Part shown: piece after piece, positions 22,483 to 31,730 of the stretch | How positions within the stretch are numbered: position 1 is the stretch's first letter | Layout: the number at the start of each line of letters is the position of its first letter | IMG/VR virus record: IMGVR_UViG_3300024057_000003 | Location: 1-58,122 of that record | Strand: one strand, 5' to 3' | Length of the DNA stretch: 58,122 nt | Source: a virus | Notes under the pieces: model-generated | Seen by the model: the letters and a program-made list of their open reading frames with translations, nothing else | Database searches by the model: none | Told to the model about the DNA's origin: nothing | Made by a program: the position numbers and the translations under genes

Positions 22483-23205
22483 ATGGCGGGCGGAGTGCTC
22501 CAGGAATTCCTGGGCGGCGAAAACCAAGCTCCCGTCGCGCACCTTCGCGACTGGGAGTTCCGCGAGTTCCACGTCCAAGAAGACGTCGGAGCGAGCGAGT
22601 TCATCAACGCGGCGTCGACGCTGATCGCCGCCGGCCCCCCGCGGTTCAAGGACACCGTGGGCGGCGGGCAGGTATCGACCGGAGGCGGCCGGGACACGCG
22701 GAAGACCTTCGTTTTCCCGATCGGGATCATCGAGGCCGTCAGCATCTCCCAGGCCCGCCAGCTCCAGCGGCTCTTCGAGATCGGCTCGAAGCGGTCGTAC
22801 TTCATCCCCGGTCGCACGGTCGGCCAGGTGTCGATCACGCGGACGCTGTTCGACGGCCCCAGCCTGCTCCGGGTTCTCATGGCCTACTTCCCCGAGACGC
22901 TCCTGGCGCGATTCGACGCGCCCCAGCTTCTCGAATCGAGGGAAGGGATCGTCACCTGCCCGGACATCCGCAACGCCCCGGGCTATGACGACTGGTTCAT
23001 CAACCTCGATTCCGAGGTCTTCGACCACCCGATGGGTCTGTTCATCGCGCACAAGGACTCCTGCGGGGAGAACTTCGGTGCTGTCTATCTGGAGAACGCC
23101 TTCATCAACAGCCACCAGATGTCGATCTCGGCGACGTCGACGCTGATCGCCGAAGGCGTGACCATCCAGTACGACAAGGTCGTTCCGGTGAGGGTCCGCT
23201 TCTAG
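22483..23205 (+). CDS. Tail tube protein (240 aa)
   Basis: Putative tail tube subunit: 240 residues, located directly between sheath and tail-assembly chaperone, as in nearly all contractile phages. The protein is beta-rich with few charged helices and ends in a strand (SISATSTLIAEGVTIQYDKV), consistent with the tube beta-barrel. It has an AAGGAG ribosome binding site. The identification rests on order, size and beta content. Confidence 0.75.
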   Translation: MAGGVLQEFLGGENQAPVAHLRDWEFREFHVQEDVGASEFINAASTLIAAGPPRFKDTVGGGQVSTGGGRDTRKTFVFPIGIIEAVSISQARQLQRLFEIGSKRSYFIPGRTVGQVSITRTLFDGPSLLRVLMAYFPETLLARFDAPQLLESREGIVTCPDIRNAPGYDDWFINLDSEVFDHPMGLFIAHKDSCGENFGAVYLENAFINSHQMSISATSTLIAEGVTIQYDKVVPVRVRF

Positions 23206-23217
23206 GAGGCTTGATTC

Positions 23218-23754
23218 ATGAACCCGCAGACCCCTTCAGCACCGGCACCCCCCCTCAAGGCCGCTGCGCCTGCCCCCTCCGTTGCGCCTCCCCAGAAGGA
23301 CAAGGCCGCGGAGAAGGAGAGCGATTGGAAGTACGCGCTGAAGGACGGGGCGAAGTTCTCGATCGACCACCTGCTCGTTCAGGGATCGCTCGAAGCCACC
23401 CTCCAGCTTCAGGAACGGATGACCGCCACGTACAGGACGCTGTCGGTCGAAGAGATCCAGAAGGTGGAATCCGTCCTGCCCCTGGGGGAAATGCGCGACA
23501 AGTCGATGCAGTTCCTCACGAACGAGATGACGATCACGCAACTCTACTTCTCGCTCATCGCGATGAACGGAAAGGCTCTCCCCGCCGTCCCGTCTCCGGA
23601 GGAGCTGGAGAAGATGCCGGGGAAGAAGGATCCGCGCCGCGAGATCCTGAGAAACATGCCGGGCGTGATGTTCGACATCCTGACCGCGGGCTTCAACGAG
23701 TTCGACCAGCGCGCGAAGGCGCTCGTCAAGGGCGACGCAGTAGCAAATTTTTAA
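23218..23754 (+). CDS. Tail assembly chaperone, short form (gpG-like, 178 aa)
   Basis: Short product of the tail assembly chaperone pair that acts on the tape measure protein during tail assembly. The 178-residue protein begins with a Pro/Ala-rich tail (residues 1-25) followed by helical segments. It ends at TAA directly after the slippery sequence A AAT TTT (23745-23751). A fraction of ribosomes should shift to -1 and make the long form described separately. It lies between the tube and tape measure genes, the conserved site of such pairs. Confidence 0.8.
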   Translation: MNPQTPSAPAPPLKAAAPAPSVAPPQKDKAAEKESDWKYALKDGAKFSIDHLLVQGSLEATLQLQERMTATYRTLSVEEIQKVESVLPLGEMRDKSMQFLTNEMTITQLYFSLIAMNGKALPAVPSPEELEKMPGKKDPRREILRNMPGVMFDILTAGFNEFDQRAKALVKGDAVANF

Positions 23755-24185
23755 AAACCCCGCTCGCCCTGTTCCGTGGGTATCAGCTCGCGAGCGGGGT
23801 GAAACTGGGGCTTCCTCCGCTGCAAGAAGCGGTACTCCAAGGCTACTTCCAGTCCCGGCGGAAGACGGAACTCCTCTCGCTCAAGGCCCTGATGGCCAGC
23901 GCGATCCCCACTCCGGAGGCGGGGAAGATGGCCGACCAGTTCCTCCGGGATGTTCAGCACACGCTCTTCCCCGAGATCGCGCCAGCCACCGCGGAGTTCG
24001 GGGAGGACGCGAAGGAGAAGATGGAAGCGTTGCGGAGCAAAGTCATTCAGATCAGTGGTAATACCGCTACAATAGAGGACACGGAAAAGATCGGCGTGAC
24101 AGAGCTCATGAAGACCGTCGAAGAAACGAGGCAGGCAGGAATGACCCGACGGAATCGCCGCCGACCGATGGAGCAGAGGCAGTAG
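23218..24185 (+). CDS. Tail assembly chaperone, frameshifted long form (gpGT-like, 322 aa)
   Basis: Long product formed by a -1 shift at 23751: residues 1-178 from the zero frame, then 144 residues from the frame ending at 24185. The C-terminal extension (LKTPLALFRGYQLASGVK...) is helical, contains a TEKIGVTELMKTVEETRQ segment and ends in an Arg-rich tail (MTRRNRRRPMEQRQ). It has no good start of its own: the in-frame ORF begins upstream at 23211 within the gpG frame. This is the classical architecture seen in lambda gpG/gpGT and T-like chaperones of many tailed phages. Confidence 0.85.
23745..23799 (+). promoter_or_regulatory. Programmed -1 ribosomal frameshift signal
   Basis: The slippery heptamer A AAT TTT is in the correct phase (23745-23751), a six-base spacer follows, then CCCCGCTCGC (23758-23767) pairs perfectly with GCGAGCGGGG (23790-23799). 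The zero-frame stop TAA follows the heptamer at once. After a -1 slip, reading continues as L-K-T-P-L-A-L-F-R-G into a 144-codon open frame, exactly the frame that is coding downstream. Confidence 0.9.
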
Positions 24186-24194
24186 AGGCGACCA

Positions 24195-26930
24195 ATGCCA
24201 GAGGAAGTCCTTCGCTACCGCGTAGAGATCGACGAGGCGTCACTCCAGTCGGAGTTGGCGCGCGCGCGCGGCGCGATCACCAATGTCCTTCAGACCGCGA
24301 TCACCACCGGCCAGTACGCGGTCAACCAGCTGAGCGCCGACGTCGCCCTGACGCGACAGACCTTTGGGATCCCCGAGCCCGTGGCCGCAAGCCCCTCGCA
24401 GGACCTCGGCTTCTTCGGGGCATCTCTCGGCGTGGCGGGGATCCGCACGCCTCCGAACATGCTCACCTCGGACTTCCGGGCGGCCGCGCAACAGGAGCTT
24501 CAGTCCAGGATCAGCCAGGGCACGTTCGCGATCGCGCGGGAGGCCATCCCCGTGGCCGCCGGACTCGGGGCCGTGGGGCTCGGCATGGCGGGCCGGGCGC
24601 GGCCGCTGACGACCCTCGCCGCCGGCGCCGCGACGTTCATGGGGGCGCGGGGGGCCACCGGGCTGGGGCTGGGGACGATGGAGGCCCGCCAGTCGGCTGA
24701 GGAGATCCTGTCGCTCACCGGAGCCCCCCACCCCATGCTTCAGTTCAGCCGTGAGGACAGGGAGGGATTGGCCCGAGGACTGGTCCAGGACGTCGCTCAG
24801 GACGTCCGTTTCGGGGTGGAGGAGGTTGGGGGCCTTCTGGCCATGGGATCGGCCTCAGACGCCTTCACAGGCGTCCGGTCGGTCGAGGAGTTCCGGACCC
24901 GGTTTCGGGCGATGCTCGATCAGGTCAGGACGATCACCCGCGTCTTCCAGCAGACCACCCAGGAGGCGATGCAGACCCTCGGGGAGTTCAATCGCCTTGG
25001 GGTCGCGAGCCCGGAGGTGATGACCGGACGCTTGGCCGACGTGCGATCGCTGACGCAGGCTACGGGTATGGCTCCGGGGCAGATCCTTCAAACGGGCATG
25101 GCCGGGGCGCAGATGGCTGAGGGGATGGGTGCCGCTCCAGGAGCAGGGTTCGACGTCATGATGCGGAACATGCTCCGCGCGCAGACCGCAGGCGCGACGA
25201 TGGCGATCGACCCGAACGTGATGCAGAGGCTCGGCGGCTTCCAAGGGGTGGCCGCCGAAATGACCCAGTTCGGCTTCCAAGCCGCGCAGGCCCCCGCGAT
25301 GAGATCGCTGATCGCTGGCCTGTCGAACGACACGATGACCGGCCTCGATCAGGCGAGGCTCCGGCAGTTCGTTCAGGGTCAGGTGTCCTTCGAGGACATC
25401 CAGCAACAGGCGCTCAACAGGATGTCGGATCCCGCGATGCAGACGCGCTTCGCCGCGAATTCGGACATCCTTCAGCAACAGCTCGCGGCATCGGGCCTGG
25501 CCGGGCCGGCACTCTTCCGGATGGCTGAAGTCCGGGGGGAGTTCATGGGCGTGCCCGGTGCGGACGTGTTCGGCGTGATGATGCGCCAGATGGGCTTGGA
25601 CCCCGCTCAGCGTCAGGCGATTGGCCCGATGGTGTCCGGCGCCGCGCAATTCGATTTCGTCGCGGCGCGCCGGCGGGAGCTGGCTGAGCTGGAAATCCAG
25701 ATGGAGCGGCAGAGGGAGGAGTCGAGGTTCACCTCCCGAGTCGGGGCCTCCTTCGAGCAGTTCCAGGTGGGGGTGGGGAATTTCGTCGGGGATCCGATTC
25801 GCGCCGCCGGCCGCGCTGCGGGCGGGTTCTTCCAGAACGTGGTCGCCCTCCCCTCCCGGGCGGCGGAGTGGCTCGACATCAGCTTGGGCAAGGCGGTCTT
25901 CGGTGCGCCGGGGATGTCCGAGGGCCTGACCCAGCGGCAGATGTCGGCGTCCCAGATGAAGGCCGCGACGGACGCCCTTCAGACCTCCGTCCGCGCGGTC
26001 ACCAATCGCGTGAATTTCGGAACGCTCAAGATGTGGGACCGACTCTCCTTCGATGAATTCACCCAGTTCGAGGAGGTGGCGGTCGCCGAGTTCGGCGGAG
26101 AAATCTCCGATCTGATTGCCGAGTCGGACGGGGCCAAGCGCGGGGAGATGCGCGAGAAGCTCAAGGAAAAGATGAGCGGCTGGTTCCACACCAATTTCGG
26201 ACACCTGAGCGAAGGCGACGCCGCCGAAGCCAAGGCCTTCACCGACAAGATGCTGCAAATAGAGACCGTGGCGGGACGGAACAGTGCGGTCCTTCACGGG
26301 ATCGAGAGCGTCAAGAAGAACGCCTCCGCGCTTCAGATGAGGATCTTCGTGGGCGATGAAATCCCATCCATCCTGGCCGCTTCGGTCGCCAAGCCGAGCG
26401 ACGTGGAGCGGGTGACCGGAATTGGCACCCAGATGGCTGCGGCATTTCAGGGGGGTGGAGAGAAGGCAAGCCTACAGGCACTCCGGACCTTGGGGGAGAA
26501 GGCCATTCCGCTTCTGTCCCGGGGCGCCCCGATCCGGGAGCGCTTGGAGATCACAGACCTCGCCTTCAGGCGCGGGTTCCTGACTCCAGGGGACATGCAG
26601 TTGTCGACGAAGGAACTCGGCGCGATCGCGGATCAGAACTTGACGGCTGAGCAGGCAAGGTTCGTGGGCGCACTACGGAGGCAGGCCGACGAGGCCGAAG
26701 GCAAGGAGATCTCGGCCGAGAAGGTCTTCAAGACCGTGGGCCAAGGCTTGGGCGGCCAGTTCCCGTCCAGAACGCCAGGGCCGGGGACCAACGTCAGCCC
26801 CTATGCGTGGGACCAGACCACGCAAGTCCTTGACCGGCTCAATGGATCTGTTCAAAATCTCAATGCGGCGTCCAGGGAACTTCTGAAGAGCATCACGGAT
26901 CAGAACAAGAAGACAGCAGGGAAGTCATAA
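24195..26930 (+). CDS. Tape measure protein (911 aa)
   Basis: Tape measure protein that sets tail length and is ejected with DNA. The 911-residue protein is mostly helical and Ala/Gln/Met-rich, with long Gln-rich repeats (FQGVAAEMTQFGFQAAQ), a Gly/Ala hydrophobic region at about 110-160 (AAGLGAVGLGMAGRARPL) and a less regular C-terminus. It follows the frameshifted chaperone, its usual partner. At 911 aa it predicts a tail of only moderate length (about 0.15 nm per residue, roughly 135 nm) for a large phage. The stop overlaps the next ATG (TAATG). Confidence 0.85.
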   Translation: MPEEVLRYRVEIDEASLQSELARARGAITNVLQTAITTGQYAVNQLSADVALTRQTFGIPEPVAASPSQDLGFFGASLGVAGIRTPPNMLTSDFRAAAQQELQSRISQGTFAIAREAIPVAAGLGAVGLGMAGRARPLTTLAAGAATFMGARGATGLGLGTMEARQSAEEILSLTGAPHPMLQFSREDREGLARGLVQDVAQDVRFGVEEVGGLLAMGSASDAFTGVRSVEEFRTRFRAMLDQVRTITRVFQQTTQEAMQTLGEFNRLGVASPEVMTGRLADVRSLTQATGMAPGQILQTGMAGAQMAEGMGAAPGAGFDVMMRNMLRAQTAGATMAIDPNVMQRLGGFQGVAAEMTQFGFQAAQAPAMRSLIAGLSNDTMTGLDQARLRQFVQGQVSFEDIQQQALNRMSDPAMQTRFAANSDILQQQLAASGLAGPALFRMAEVRGEFMGVPGADVFGVMMRQMGLDPAQRQAIGPMVSGAAQFDFVAARRRELAELEIQMERQREESRFTSRVGASFEQFQVGVGNFVGDPIRAAGRAAGGFFQNVVALPSRAAEWLDISLGKAVFGAPGMSEGLTQRQMSASQMKAATDALQTSVRAVTNRVNFGTLKMWDRLSFDEFTQFEEVAVAEFGGEISDLIAESDGAKRGEMREKLKEKMSGWFHTNFGHLSEGDAAEAKAFTDKMLQIETVAGRNSAVLHGIESVKKNASALQMRIFVGDEIPSILAASVAKPSDVERVTGIGTQMAAAFQGGGEKASLQALRTLGEKAIPLLSRGAPIRERLEITDLAFRRGFLTPGDMQLSTKELGAIADQNLTAEQARFVGALRRQADEAEGKEISAEKVFKTVGQGLGGQFPSRTPGPGTNVSPYAWDQTTQVLDRLNGSVQNLNAASRELLKSITDQNKKTAGKS

Positions 26931-29128
26931 TGACGATACTTCTTCATCGAATCACCGTCGACGTGAAGCGGGGATTTGAGCAGACGGATCCGCGTTGGGC
27001 GTTCGCCAACGAGATTTACAAGAACGACACCAACATCTTCGCCTTCTGGGACGCCAAGACTTCCACCCAACCATCGCGGAGCGACATCAGGCCGCTGGCC
27101 AAGCGAAAGCGCCAGGTCGTTCTGGACGGGGAGCGCCCCGGCTTCAACGTGACCGATGAACTTACCAAGTCCTTCACGGACGAGCAGCGTCGAGCCTGTC
27201 GGTACGTTTCCCCCGAGGAGGAGAAGGTCGCGGTCCTCAAGCTCGTCCGCACGAAGAACCGTCTTGTCGAAGCGGAAGTGTCCAAGCTGGAAGTGATCGG
27301 AGAGCGCAGGGAGAAGTCCACGGGGAAATCGGCGATCATCCAGAAGGACGTTCTGGATCAGGGCGTCGAAGTCATGATGGAAACGAACGCCTTCATGCTT
27401 CAGGGCGTCAACGAATCCTTCCAGGAGAAGTTTCAGATCAGCGAGACGTTCGGGGAGCCCGTCTTCTTCGCCTTTGGAGAGCGCCAGAGGATCTTCCAGT
27501 TCGACGGCCTCCTCTTCGATACCGACAGTTGGGCGTGGAAGGAGCGGTTCATCTCGGAATACAATGAGTTCCTTCGGGGTACGAAGGCCATTGAGAACGG
27601 TGCCTTCGTCACGCTCATCACGAACACCGCCGTTATCCAGGGCTATCTCCTGTCCTGCTCGATCGGGCAGAGCACGAACACGCACGGGTACGTGGCCTTG
27701 AGCTTCGCCATGTTCATCCAAGACCGCTTCCCGGTGAGCGAAGTCGAGCGGTCTCCGCAGGATCAGCGGGAGGCTGAGAAGGAAGATCCGAGGGTCGTGC
27801 TCTTCGAGATCAACAATCTGGTCAACAAGCCCAACGAGATCATCAAGGAGATCGAGCGCGTTCCGCCAAGCGTCGTCAAGGTAGAGTTGCCCAGCGGTTT
27901 CCAGCCAGCTGATTTCTTGCAGACAAACCCTGTGGAATTCCGGCCAACGCACTTCAAGCCGTCATCTCCAGTGGATGGAGAAAGAAAGGAGGTCCAGTTC
28001 ATAGTGACGCCTCCTGGACAGCCGTCCTATTCTCCGCCGGATCTCCTGTTTGCCGATCCGGGCAATCGTCCGAATCAGTACACGAATCAGATGATGATCG
28101 GGAACATTGGCGTAGTGGGGGAATTCCAGCGGAAGGATTTGCAGGCCCCGCCTGGGACGACGACGCCAGCGGGATTCAGCATGCACTCCGTCGGTGCTTT
28201 CCAGTCACCGACCAACACGGTCGAATCGGAGAGCCTGTTTGCTCAAGCGGGAGGTAGCGCGCAAAGGCATCAGGAGTTGCCGATCAGAAGGCTCAAGGAC
28301 ATTGCCAAGGCCGGCAATCTAATCGCCGGGGTCATCCATGTTCAGTCCAACACAATTTTTACGCGCAAAGTAAGCGAGCTAAGGATTGGGTCCGACCCGG
28401 GATTCCTTGCCACGGGAGGAGTGTCGGGACAAAAATTCAACAGTGGAATCTCAAACCCAGGGTTGAATTTCGAGATCCAGTTGGATAGGCCCATCAAAGC
28501 GCAGGGCGTGGGCGCAGGCGATGTTTTCACAAAGAACGTCGACCAGTTTCGTATCCGGTGGTTCGAGGACAACACGTTCCTGATTCAGAAGGCAGAGGAG
28601 GTGTACCACAGCATCGATGGCGGATTGAGTTTAAGGAGAGTGGCCGACGGAACAGGCGCGAGCAAGGCCGTAAACGCAACCGAGCGGTACGTGCTGACCG
28701 ATCCCGGTGCAACATTCCTCGTGGATCTCCAGACGCACATTGACGCGGGGGACAAGATCAGCGTGGTTCTCCCCTATGCGGTCATTGATCTTGATTCGAC
28801 AACGAAGGCTGATTCGGAAGTGCCAGTCACAAAGGTATTGTCTGATACGCAACTTCAGCTTGGCCTGCTTCAGCTCGACCTTGCCAACAAGAATCTCTCC
28901 GGAAATCAACTGGAACAGCAACGCGTCGGCGAGGTCGAGATGCAGCAATACAAGGTATTGGTTCGTCGCGCATCCAGCATCGCTCTCATCGAAGAGGCGA
29001 TCCGGAAGCGGGTCAAGAATCCGCCCGACGGGGCCTTCAGCAGCGAGAACCTCAATGCGGATGACCAGCAACTCCGGCAGGAGAAGGGCGTCTTCGAGAT
29101 GAAGAAGGGAGTCCATTTCTCGGAATGA
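26930..29128 (+). CDS. Baseplate or tail structural protein (732 aa)
   Basis: A 732-residue protein immediately after the tape measure gene, where baseplate hub-proximal proteins are usually found. The N-terminal 280 residues are ordered (IFQFDGLLFDTDSWAWKE, then GYVALSFAMFIQDRFPV), the middle is Pro/Ser-rich and low in complexity, and the C-terminus has a strand-rich TDPGATFLVDLQTHIDAGD element like the domains inserted in the sheath. The stretch 27900-28900 has weaker codon bias than the rest. No enzymatic motif is seen; a peptidoglycan-binding role cannot be confirmed. Confidence 0.6.
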   Translation: MTILLHRITVDVKRGFEQTDPRWAFANEIYKNDTNIFAFWDAKTSTQPSRSDIRPLAKRKRQVVLDGERPGFNVTDELTKSFTDEQRRACRYVSPEEEKVAVLKLVRTKNRLVEAEVSKLEVIGERREKSTGKSAIIQKDVLDQGVEVMMETNAFMLQGVNESFQEKFQISETFGEPVFFAFGERQRIFQFDGLLFDTDSWAWKERFISEYNEFLRGTKAIENGAFVTLITNTAVIQGYLLSCSIGQSTNTHGYVALSFAMFIQDRFPVSEVERSPQDQREAEKEDPRVVLFEINNLVNKPNEIIKEIERVPPSVVKVELPSGFQPADFLQTNPVEFRPTHFKPSSPVDGERKEVQFIVTPPGQPSYSPPDLLFADPGNRPNQYTNQMMIGNIGVVGEFQRKDLQAPPGTTTPAGFSMHSVGAFQSPTNTVESESLFAQAGGSAQRHQELPIRRLKDIAKAGNLIAGVIHVQSNTIFTRKVSELRIGSDPGFLATGGVSGQKFNSGISNPGLNFEIQLDRPIKAQGVGAGDVFTKNVDQFRIRWFEDNTFLIQKAEEVYHSIDGGLSLRRVADGTGASKAVNATERYVLTDPGATFLVDLQTHIDAGDKISVVLPYAVIDLDSTTKADSEVPVTKVLSDTQLQLGLLQLDLANKNLSGNQLEQQRVGEVEMQQYKVLVRRASSIALIEEAIRKRVKNPPDGAFSSENLNADDQQLRQEKGVFEMKKGVHFSE

Positions 29129-31017
29129 TCTCGAAACGCGTAGACGTCAAGGTCTATCTGGAAGGGATCAAGATCCCGTTCAACAGGGTGATCCTTTCGA
29201 TGGCACCCAACCGCATGAACATCCTGACCCTCGAAATCCCGCCGGCGAGGGAGTTGTTCGACATCCTTCCGCGCACCTACGTCCAGGTCTTCTTCAATCT
29301 TGGAGATGGATTCAAGACCTTCTTCGAGGGCGAGGTCATCTCCCACGGCTTCACGAAAGACGCGCAGTCAGGACGCCAGATGCTCCTCCGCTGCGCCGAC
29401 ATGTCCAACTACTGGCACTACTCCTTCGGCTCCTACCTGGCGAGGACAAGCGTCGAGCAGTACGCGATCCTTGACGAGATCCGGATGTTTACGGGAGTGT
29501 CTCCGATCGAAGCGGGCGACAAGAAGCAAGAAGAGCGGATCTTCATCCTCCGGGGCATCGGCCACGAAGTCTTCCAGAAGCTCCGCAAGCAGGACCCGGT
29601 TACTGGGGTCAAGGAGTCCTTGGAGCTGGTGAAGAACGTCAACGATTTCTTTGGCGATCGCTTCAGCAGGTTCAAGATCAACGAGCGATTCAAGGTTCTT
29701 CCGGACGGCCAGATCAAGTTCTTCAGCGCGCTCAACAGCCAGGACATCCTCAACTTCACGTTCGGCAATGCCCAGACCTACCGAAACCTCTTGGACATCT
29801 TCTCCAATGTCCTCCAGCAGATCTGGCAGAACTTCTGGTCCCTCTCTCTGCCTGGCGTGATCGACTCTCCAGCCCCGGTCAACTTCGTCATTCTGCCGCC
29901 CACCTTTGTAACCGCTCCTCCGCGGTGCAATGTCATCTTCCCCGACACGCACGACGGCTTCTCCTACATCCGTCCATTCTTGGATGAGCCCACGCGGTTC
30001 AAGATCTTCACCGGGGGGTCCTCCAGCGATTTCATCAAGACCCAGTTCGTCTATTCGCCTGCCGACTTCAGGGAGCGAGTGATCCCCGCGCTTCGGGTGG
30101 CGCAGGGAAAGAATCAGGACATCCGGGACGAGAACATCTTGATCGAGAGCGACGATCCCGAGCAGGATGAGCGACTCCGCGGCATCCTTCCCGACGCGGT
30201 GTCCATTCAGCAGGATACCTACTTCACCGTCCGGCGGGCCGTCTTGGCCCAGGCGAAGACCAAGGAGCAGGGAGCGGACGAAGCTGAAAAGAACATCAAG
30301 AAAACCCTCGCGCAGATCGCTGACTTCCTCTTCATCCTGCGCCGATTCCGGCAACGTACGCTACCGATTCAGATGCCCTTCAATCCGAACATCAACCCCG
30401 CCTTCCCGATCCTTCTCCTGGACAAGGAGGCGACGCTCTTCGGCAGTCCGGTGGAACTGGTCCACAACCTCGACGCAAACGGAAATGCGACGACATCGGT
30501 CACCTGCGAGTACGCACGAAATAAGGATGTAGGGACTGATGTGATCGAGAAGTCGCTCCCCTGGTTCAACCGCTCGTACGATCCCAAGGGAATCGGCGAG
30601 ACTACGTTCACGTTCACGGACGTCGATGGCAAGGAGCGCACGGTTGAAGGGGCCTATCCGGCCGTCGTGGATGGGAACATGGGAAGCATTCTGAGCCAGT
30701 CCCTCCCGATCTTCGAGAATGGGAAACAGGTTGGCGAGAAGGTTCCGGAATCCGAGGAGGAGGCCGCTAACCTGATCTTTGGCCTCTGGCTCAACGTGGG
30801 AGACAGGGGCGAGTTCATCGAAGGATTCACCGAGCGACGGATCCAGACGTTCGAGGAGCATCTTGAGTTCTTGGGCCTGACCGAAGTGAATGACGACATC
30901 CTCGACGGGCCTGTGTATGATGGCGCGAAACGCGCGGTCATCGAACTGGCCAAGGGCAAGCTGATCGAAGCGAGCCAAGCGTTCGCCGAAACGGTTGCCA
31001 CCGAAAGGCAAGGCTGA
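29125..31017 (+). CDS. Baseplate hub protein, gpD/gp27-like (630 aa)
   Basis: Putative baseplate hub subunit. The N-terminus (VDVKVYLEGIKIPFNRVILS, then NILTLEIPPARELFDILPRTYVQVFF) has the beta-strand pattern of the tube-like domain of gp27/gpD-type hub proteins. A large beta-rich central region follows. Order (tape measure, baseplate protein, hub, then wedge proteins) supports the call. The ATG overlaps the previous stop as ATGA and the stop overlaps the sigma gene start as TGATG. Confidence 0.65.
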   Translation: MISKRVDVKVYLEGIKIPFNRVILSMAPNRMNILTLEIPPARELFDILPRTYVQVFFNLGDGFKTFFEGEVISHGFTKDAQSGRQMLLRCADMSNYWHYSFGSYLARTSVEQYAILDEIRMFTGVSPIEAGDKKQEERIFILRGIGHEVFQKLRKQDPVTGVKESLELVKNVNDFFGDRFSRFKINERFKVLPDGQIKFFSALNSQDILNFTFGNAQTYRNLLDIFSNVLQQIWQNFWSLSLPGVIDSPAPVNFVILPPTFVTAPPRCNVIFPDTHDGFSYIRPFLDEPTRFKIFTGGSSSDFIKTQFVYSPADFRERVIPALRVAQGKNQDIRDENILIESDDPEQDERLRGILPDAVSIQQDTYFTVRRAVLAQAKTKEQGADEAEKNIKKTLAQIADFLFILRRFRQRTLPIQMPFNPNINPAFPILLLDKEATLFGSPVELVHNLDANGNATTSVTCEYARNKDVGTDVIEKSLPWFNRSYDPKGIGETTFTFTDVDGKERTVEGAYPAVVDGNMGSILSQSLPIFENGKQVGEKVPESEEEAANLIFGLWLNVGDRGEFIEGFTERRIQTFEEHLEFLGLTEVNDDILDGPVYDGAKRAVIELAKGKLIEASQAFAETVATERQG

Positions 31018-31730
31018 TGCCAGCACTCAAGCAACGTCAGCAGGAAGAGATGAAGCTCTGGCGCCGCTGGCAGAGCGGCGACGGCGACGCTCTTGGTCCG
31101 CTGATGAAGTCCTACGATCCCGTGGTCCACACGTGGGTCAACAAGCTCCGGACCAGCCCGCTTCCGGAGATCTTCATCCAGACGGAGGTGAAGAAGCAGG
31201 TCCTCGACGCCTTCCAGACCTTCGATCCCAAGCGAGGCGTCCAGCTGAACACGTACGTCAACAGCCGCCTGCCCAAGGTCCTGCGGAATACGGTCTACAC
31301 CTACGGCAATCTGGGCCGGATCCCCGAGGAGCGTCAGCGGAAGATCTGGACGTTCCACACCGCCAAAGACCGCCTGGGCGAGCAGCTCGGCCGGGCACCG
31401 ACGGCGATGGAAGTCGCGGCCGACCTTTCGTGGAACCTCCGGGAAGTCGAGCGGATGGAACAGGAATTGCGGCCCTCCCGCCTCATGACCGAGGAGACGG
31501 AGTTCTCGTTCCTCTCGGACGACGGCGATCAGAAGACCCTCCAGTTCGTCTACATGACCCTGCCGCCCCAGCAGCAGGTCCTCTTCGAGCACCATTTCGG
31601 CTGGGCGGGGAAGCCCAAGCTCAAGGACTCGGATCTCGCCAAACGCATGAAGCTCGACGTCCCCTCCCTGCGAAAGGAGAAGAAGAAGCTCGCGTCGACT
31701 TTGGAAACGGCATTCGAGCTGAAGAGATAG
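31017..31730 (+). CDS. Sigma-70-like RNA polymerase sigma factor (237 aa)
   Basis: A 237-residue sigma-like protein, without region 1. Residues 14-90 fit region 2, including AFQTFDPKRGVQLNTYVNSRL, the FDP.RG...TY signature. Residues 98-153 fit region 3 (GRIPEERQRKIW and LGRAPTAMEVAADLSW). Residues 170-237 fit region 4 (LPPQQQVLFEHHFG and a helix-turn-helix DSDLAKRMKLDVPSLRKEKK). Role: directing RNA polymerase, host or phage, to particular promoters; the TATACA-type sites are candidates. Placement inside the baseplate operon means it is made late, an unusual position that could also mean virion packaging. Confidence 0.85.
   Translation: MPALKQRQQEEMKLWRRWQSGDGDALGPLMKSYDPVVHTWVNKLRTSPLPEIFIQTEVKKQVLDAFQTFDPKRGVQLNTYVNSRLPKVLRNTVYTYGNLGRIPEERQRKIWTFHTAKDRLGEQLGRAPTAMEVAADLSWNLREVERMEQELRPSRLMTEETEFSFLSDDGDQKTLQFVYMTLPPQQQVLFEHHFGWAGKPKLKDSDLAKRMKLDVPSLRKEKKKLASTLETAFELKR

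Noticed and set aside
20547-22880. Long antisense open frame (777 codons) opposite the sheath and tube genes
   Set aside because: It lies across two well supported genes on the other strand, is very rich in Arg, Asp, Leu and Val with no recognisable domain, and is a usual by-product of high-GC codon bias.
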